From: Candidatus Melainabacteria bacterium GWF2_37_15
GTDB taxonomy: Bacteria; Cyanobacteriota; Vampirovibrionia; Gastranaerophilales; UBA9971
DNA: 37,689 nt
Reading direction: 5' to 3'
Assembly (NCBI GenBank): GCA_001784565.1
Contig: MFRL01000051.1
Location: 1-37,689, forward strand
Within the stretch, counting starts at the first letter, position 1, and each line of letters starts with the position of its first letter. Below are positions 34,940 to 37,689 of this stretch, one piece after another. The notes beneath the pieces are model-generated. The model was given only the letters and a program-made list of their open reading frames with translations, did no database searches and was not told the DNA's origin. A program made the translations under genes and the position numbers.

Positions 34940-35950
34940 ATGAAAACACAGAAGATCGACATTATTTTACCTTCCCGCATCGGGGATTCCATACTAAGTA
35001 TACCTGCGATTGTTTGTCTTGAACAATTAAGCAAAAAGTACGGGAGTAACCTGAAAATCCGGGTATTGTCACGGCCATTTCTTGCGGAGTTGTTATCTTC
35101 ACTTGAACTTTTTAACTGTAAGGGCATGACTTTGGCGCAAAAATGCAGGTCAGCTATTTTTCCTGCTGACAAGGCATTTTATATTGAAACAACAAACAAT
35201 AATTTAGGATATTTTTCAAAAGAGAGTTACGGAATTATAAACCCGTTTAAAAAGTTTTTAAAATTCACACACCAACCCATTTATCTACAATTTTCTTATA
35301 ATCCATTTCCTGAAACATGGGAAAGCATTAAAAATTCCTTTCCTGAGGGTCTTGTTAGCTTTTTGCAGGAGAAGTACGGACTTGGTTGGTATTCCATTAG
35401 CCTTTTTGGAATATGTCTTGAACTCGGGTATTCAGCTGAGCAGATAATGGAAACTTTTAAGTTTTCACCTATGATTCCAGAGCAGACCCGTGATGACAAG
35501 GTTGTTTTTTGCGTGGAAGCAGGCTATGGAAAGAAACACCTCAACGAAAGGTGCTGGGATACAGACGGTTATTTTAAAATTGCAGAAAAATGTTTCGAAG
35601 ATTTCGGTATTAAGTCAGTATTTGTTGGTGTGAATACGGAAACACCACTACCTGACAGGGAATACATTGAAGATTTAAGAGGAAAAGTAAGCTTACTTGA
35701 GCTCGCCAACCAAATGAAAAGCGCACATTTATATATAGGCAATGACACAGGCCCTATGCACATTGCTAACCTAATGAACACGCCTTCTGTGGCTGTGTAT
35801 TTTAGGGAAGAGCACATGGCAGGATTTAGCCCGATTTTTCCTGAAATAAACACCAAGGTATACCGGCCGGAAAGTATTGAGCCGATTTATTCAGAGGTGG
35901 TCAGAATACTTACCCCGGAGTACCATCTTTATTTAGATCCGGTAATTTAG
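34940..35950 (+). CDS. Glycosyltransferase family 9 (heptosyltransferase-like)
   Basis: 336 residues, GT-B fold. The N-terminal LPSRIGDSILSIPAI (10-24) and the C-terminal NDTGPMHIANLMNTPSVAVY (N268-H274 and on) are the GT9 signatures; these enzymes add ADP-heptose to lipopolysaccharide core or a related surface sugar. The central part is unusual and rich in Phe/Pro, so the sugar is uncertain. It is divergent from recG with only 14 bases between starts. Its last 41 bases overlap, on the opposite strand, the end of the EF-hand/zincin gene. Confidence 0.85.
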   Translation: MKTQKIDIILPSRIGDSILSIPAIVCLEQLSKKYGSNLKIRVLSRPFLAELLSSLELFNCKGMTLAQKCRSAIFPADKAFYIETTNNNLGYFSKESYGIINPFKKFLKFTHQPIYLQFSYNPFPETWESIKNSFPEGLVSFLQEKYGLGWYSISLFGICLELGYSAEQIMETFKFSPMIPEQTRDDKVVFCVEAGYGKKHLNERCWDTDGYFKIAEKCFEDFGIKSVFVGVNTETPLPDREYIEDLRGKVSLLELANQMKSAHLYIGNDTGPMHIANLMNTPSVAVYFREEHMAGFSPIFPEINTKVYRPESIEPIYSEVVRILTPEYHLYLDPVI

Positions 35951-36959
35951 TCACATCTCCAAAAGGTATCTTTCCATAAAGACTAGCAAAAACTTCCTGG
36001 ACTGTTTCCGCCATGCTCGTCATAGCAACATCATCAGGTGCATCTTTGTGAGATTCTGCATTATCCATTAAAGCTTGCCATTTTTCCTGTTGAGTACCTT
36101 CTGTAAAAATATCAGACCCGATACCAAGATCATTAAGCATATTAATTTGATAAGAATATGCCTGTCCTTCATATATTGCGTTACCTTTATCAGCGGGGTT
36201 TGCGTCTTTCTGGATTTTATGCGTGGTTTCATGCAATATATTTGATGCCACAAATTCTAATGGCAAATCTTTTTCCAGTGAATCGGCATTCATGTATATT
36301 ACATTATCTTTTGAAATATACTGAGCATTGGATTTAGACGAAGGGTTCACATTTGTAAAATCATCCAGGTCTTCTATAGCTGATTTATATTCCTCATATT
36401 CAGCTGCCGAAAGATTATTTTCTGCATAATCCAACGTCAAGTCAACAGCCTGGTATGTTTTATATTTTGCTTGTATGCCTTTATCATAATTTCCGTCTTC
36501 CTGCTCATCGACTAAATCTAAATCCTTGAGCGTGTCATCAAAAGTGCTTAAATCAATTTGCTCATCTGAATTCTTTTTAAATACATTATATTCTGTCTGA
36601 TCGACAGTATCGTCTTGATTTATATCAAAAGAACTCGAAAGATCAGATTTTGTGTCCTGATTAAGCTCATCAAGGCTTATGCTGTTATCTTTATTTGAAT
36701 CATATAATTTTGACAAATTTTCAGTATTTAATTCATCTGTATTATTATTACCATTAATATTACCTTTATCTATGCCCAAGACTTTAAGAAGTGCCATTAT
36801 CTGGTTTATTAAACTCATTACAGAAGCACTATTATTATCGTTTTGACGTGTGGGGGTTTGATTTACTCTACTTGGAAATCTTTGATTTATTATTGGCTGG
36901 TTTCTTCTATCTGCAATTACCCGAGATTGCATAGGCTGTAGCCTGTTTAATCCAATCAT
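35910..36959 (-). CDS. EF-hand protein with a HExxH zinc-protease motif
   Basis: 349 residues with an unusual layout: a basic, disordered N-terminus (1-45), a helix, two EF-hand loops (D87-E98, DSNKDNSISLDE; and D112-E123, DINQDDTVDQTE), an acidic spacer, and a C-terminal domain with HETTH (243-247) followed by E264 (IYEGQAY). That matches a gluzincin-type HExxH...E zinc site. The very end holds another Asp-rich PDLNKDG. There is no signal peptide. I infer a calcium-dependent zinc peptidase or a toxin-like effector; it could also be a non-catalytic binding protein. AGGAGAA before the ATG supports the start. It overlaps the GT9 gene tail to tail by 41 bases. Confidence 0.75.
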   Translation of the reverse strand: MIGLNRLQPMQSRVIADRRNQPIINQRFPSRVNQTPTRQNDNNSASVMSLINQIMALLKVLGIDKGNINGNNNTDELNTENLSKLYDSNKDNSISLDELNQDTKSDLSSSFDINQDDTVDQTEYNVFKKNSDEQIDLSTFDDTLKDLDLVDEQEDGNYDKGIQAKYKTYQAVDLTLDYAENNLSAAEYEEYKSAIEDLDDFTNVNPSSKSNAQYISKDNVIYMNADSLEKDLPLEFVASNILHETTHKIQKDANPADKGNAIYEGQAYSYQINMLNDLGIGSDIFTEGTQQEKWQALMDNAESHKDAPDDVAMTSMAETVQEVFASLYGKIPFGDVTKLPDLNKDGTPG

Positions 36960-37049
36960 ACTGATTCTCCTGAGGCAGTAGGAAGTAAATATATAATATA
37001 TATATATTTATAAAAAAATTTTCTTCTTGAAAATTGCTATATTTTTAAC

Positions 37050-37689
37050 TTAAGATTTCAAGTTTAAAAGTTCAAAAATCTTCATTGGTTCGGAATTCTG
37101 AGTAACGCATACGGAATCTATCTCATGCACTTCTACTATATCCTTAACCCGTTCATAAATGCTTTCACTTATTAAAATAGAGGTTTTGTAAAGCTTGTTA
37201 AAGGATTCCAGGCGGCTTGCGATGTTGACCGTGTTACCTATCGCAGTGTATTCAAACCTTTCATCGGATCCAATATTACCCACAAAAGCTTCGCCAGTGC
37301 TTATTCCTATACCTATGTTTATATTAGAGAATTCCTTGACCTTATCCAGCATCTCAAGAGCGCATTTTATAGCCAGCAAAGGATGTTCGGAATTTTCTAC
37401 AGGCGCACCAAAGATTACCAGCAACGCATCACCTATAAACTTATTAACAGTGCCTTTATATTTAAATATTATAGGTATCATATGGCTGAAATATTCGTTT
37501 AAAAGCTCACTTACCTTTTCAGGGGGCAGGGTTTCAGAAATATGGGTAAAGTTCCTTATATCAACAAATAATACGCTAATATCTGCACGTTTCCCGCCGA
37601 GTTTTGTGCCTTCGATATCACCAAGGATGGTTTCCATAATGTCTTGTGAAACATATTTAGCTATCAGATTCCGGGTCCTTCTCTTTTTA
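37050..37689 (-). CDS. Class III adenylate/guanylate cyclase, C-terminal part (runs off the window)
   Basis: The catalytic domain of a class III nucleotide cyclase. An ATG at 37637 is in frame, but the frame stays open to the window edge with RTRNLIAKYVSQDIMETILGD, which normally lies upstream of the domain, so the gene is cut by the edge. Seen: metal Asp in FVDIRNF, Asp in KFIGDALLVIFG, and the transition-state Asn/Arg in IGNTVNIASRLE. The Lys of NKFIGD and the Thr of EYTAIG match the adenine-choosing pair of bacterial adenylate cyclases such as CyaC, so cAMP is the likely product. The N-terminal sensor lies outside the window. Confidence 0.92.
   Translation of the reverse strand, partial: KKRRTRNLIAKYVSQDIMETILGDIEGTKLGGKRADISVLFVDIRNFTHISETLPPEKVSELLNEYFSHMIPIIFKYKGTVNKFIGDALLVIFGAPVENSEHPLLAIKCALEMLDKVKEFSNINIGIGISTGEAFVGNIGSDERFEYTAIGNTVNIASRLESFNKLYKTSILISESIYERVKDIVEVHEIDSVCVTQNSEPMKIFELLNLKS

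Overview
The window is an AT-rich bacterial chromosome segment of ordinary housekeeping genes with small accessory patches between them. The organism looks like an anaerobic, fermentative, diderm bacterium with a peptidoglycan wall. The evidence is rubrerythrin, the [FeFe]-hydrogenase maturase HydF, a very large AsmA-like protein, a GT9 (heptosyltransferase-type) enzyme, MurA/PBP1A/amidase, and a full minCDE operon with a long MinE. A pilin-like protein whose mature N-terminus reads FTLAEALITL, together with a PSP1/RicT protein and MinCDE, points to the non-photosynthetic relatives of Cyanobacteria (Vampirovibrionia/Melainabacteria, Gastranaerophilales-like). That placement is an inference from gene style, not from a marker-gene search.

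Layout. 1-2.1 kb: dispersed palindromic repeats, coaX, and three small minus-strand genes that look like diverged copies of one family, with two perfect palindromes between them. 2.1-5.2 kb: cobO, divergent ligA, a small membrane protein and an uncatalogued 53-residue four-cysteine protein. 5.2-6.2 kb: a two-gene module (nucleotidyltransferase-like protein plus XRE regulator) that looks like a toxin-antitoxin pair, with a near-consensus promoter. 6.2-11.1 kb: a YnbB-type PLP enzyme, a repeat-bearing spacer, rubrerythrin, RicT, a DegT-type sugar aminotransferase and a glyoxalase-fold protein. 11.4-18.3 kb: an envelope block of murA, a duplicated RWYDxDP protein, an AI-2E-type permease, an unknown protein, PBP1A with a Pro/Gln/Tyr-rich tail, and an HtrA protease. 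18.3-19 kb: a hicAB toxin-antitoxin module with a clear operator. 19-23.5 kb: the AsmA-like giant. 23.5-27.5 kb: an unknown protein with an XRE regulator, an EF-hand protein, a solitary pilin-like protein, a GGTAA microsatellite, an MpaA-like M14 peptidase and a hypothetical gene. 27.5-32.6 kb: amidase-hydF operon divergent from minCDE. 32.6-37.7 kb: recG, a GT9 enzyme, an EF-hand/HExxH protein, and the end of a class III nucleotide cyclase that runs off the window.

The functional theme is envelope construction and division: MurA makes peptidoglycan precursor, PBP1A polymerises it, the amidase and the M14 peptidase trim or recycle it, HtrA and AsmA serve the periplasm and outer membrane, and MinCDE places the septum. 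No tRNA, rRNA, CRISPR array, transposase or phage gene was seen. Candidates for undescribed biology are the nucleotidyltransferase/XRE pair with its apparently leaderless toxin-like mRNA, the three-member ALKG family, the four-cysteine mini-protein, the EF-hand/zincin protein, and a recurrent TATAGT promoter box.
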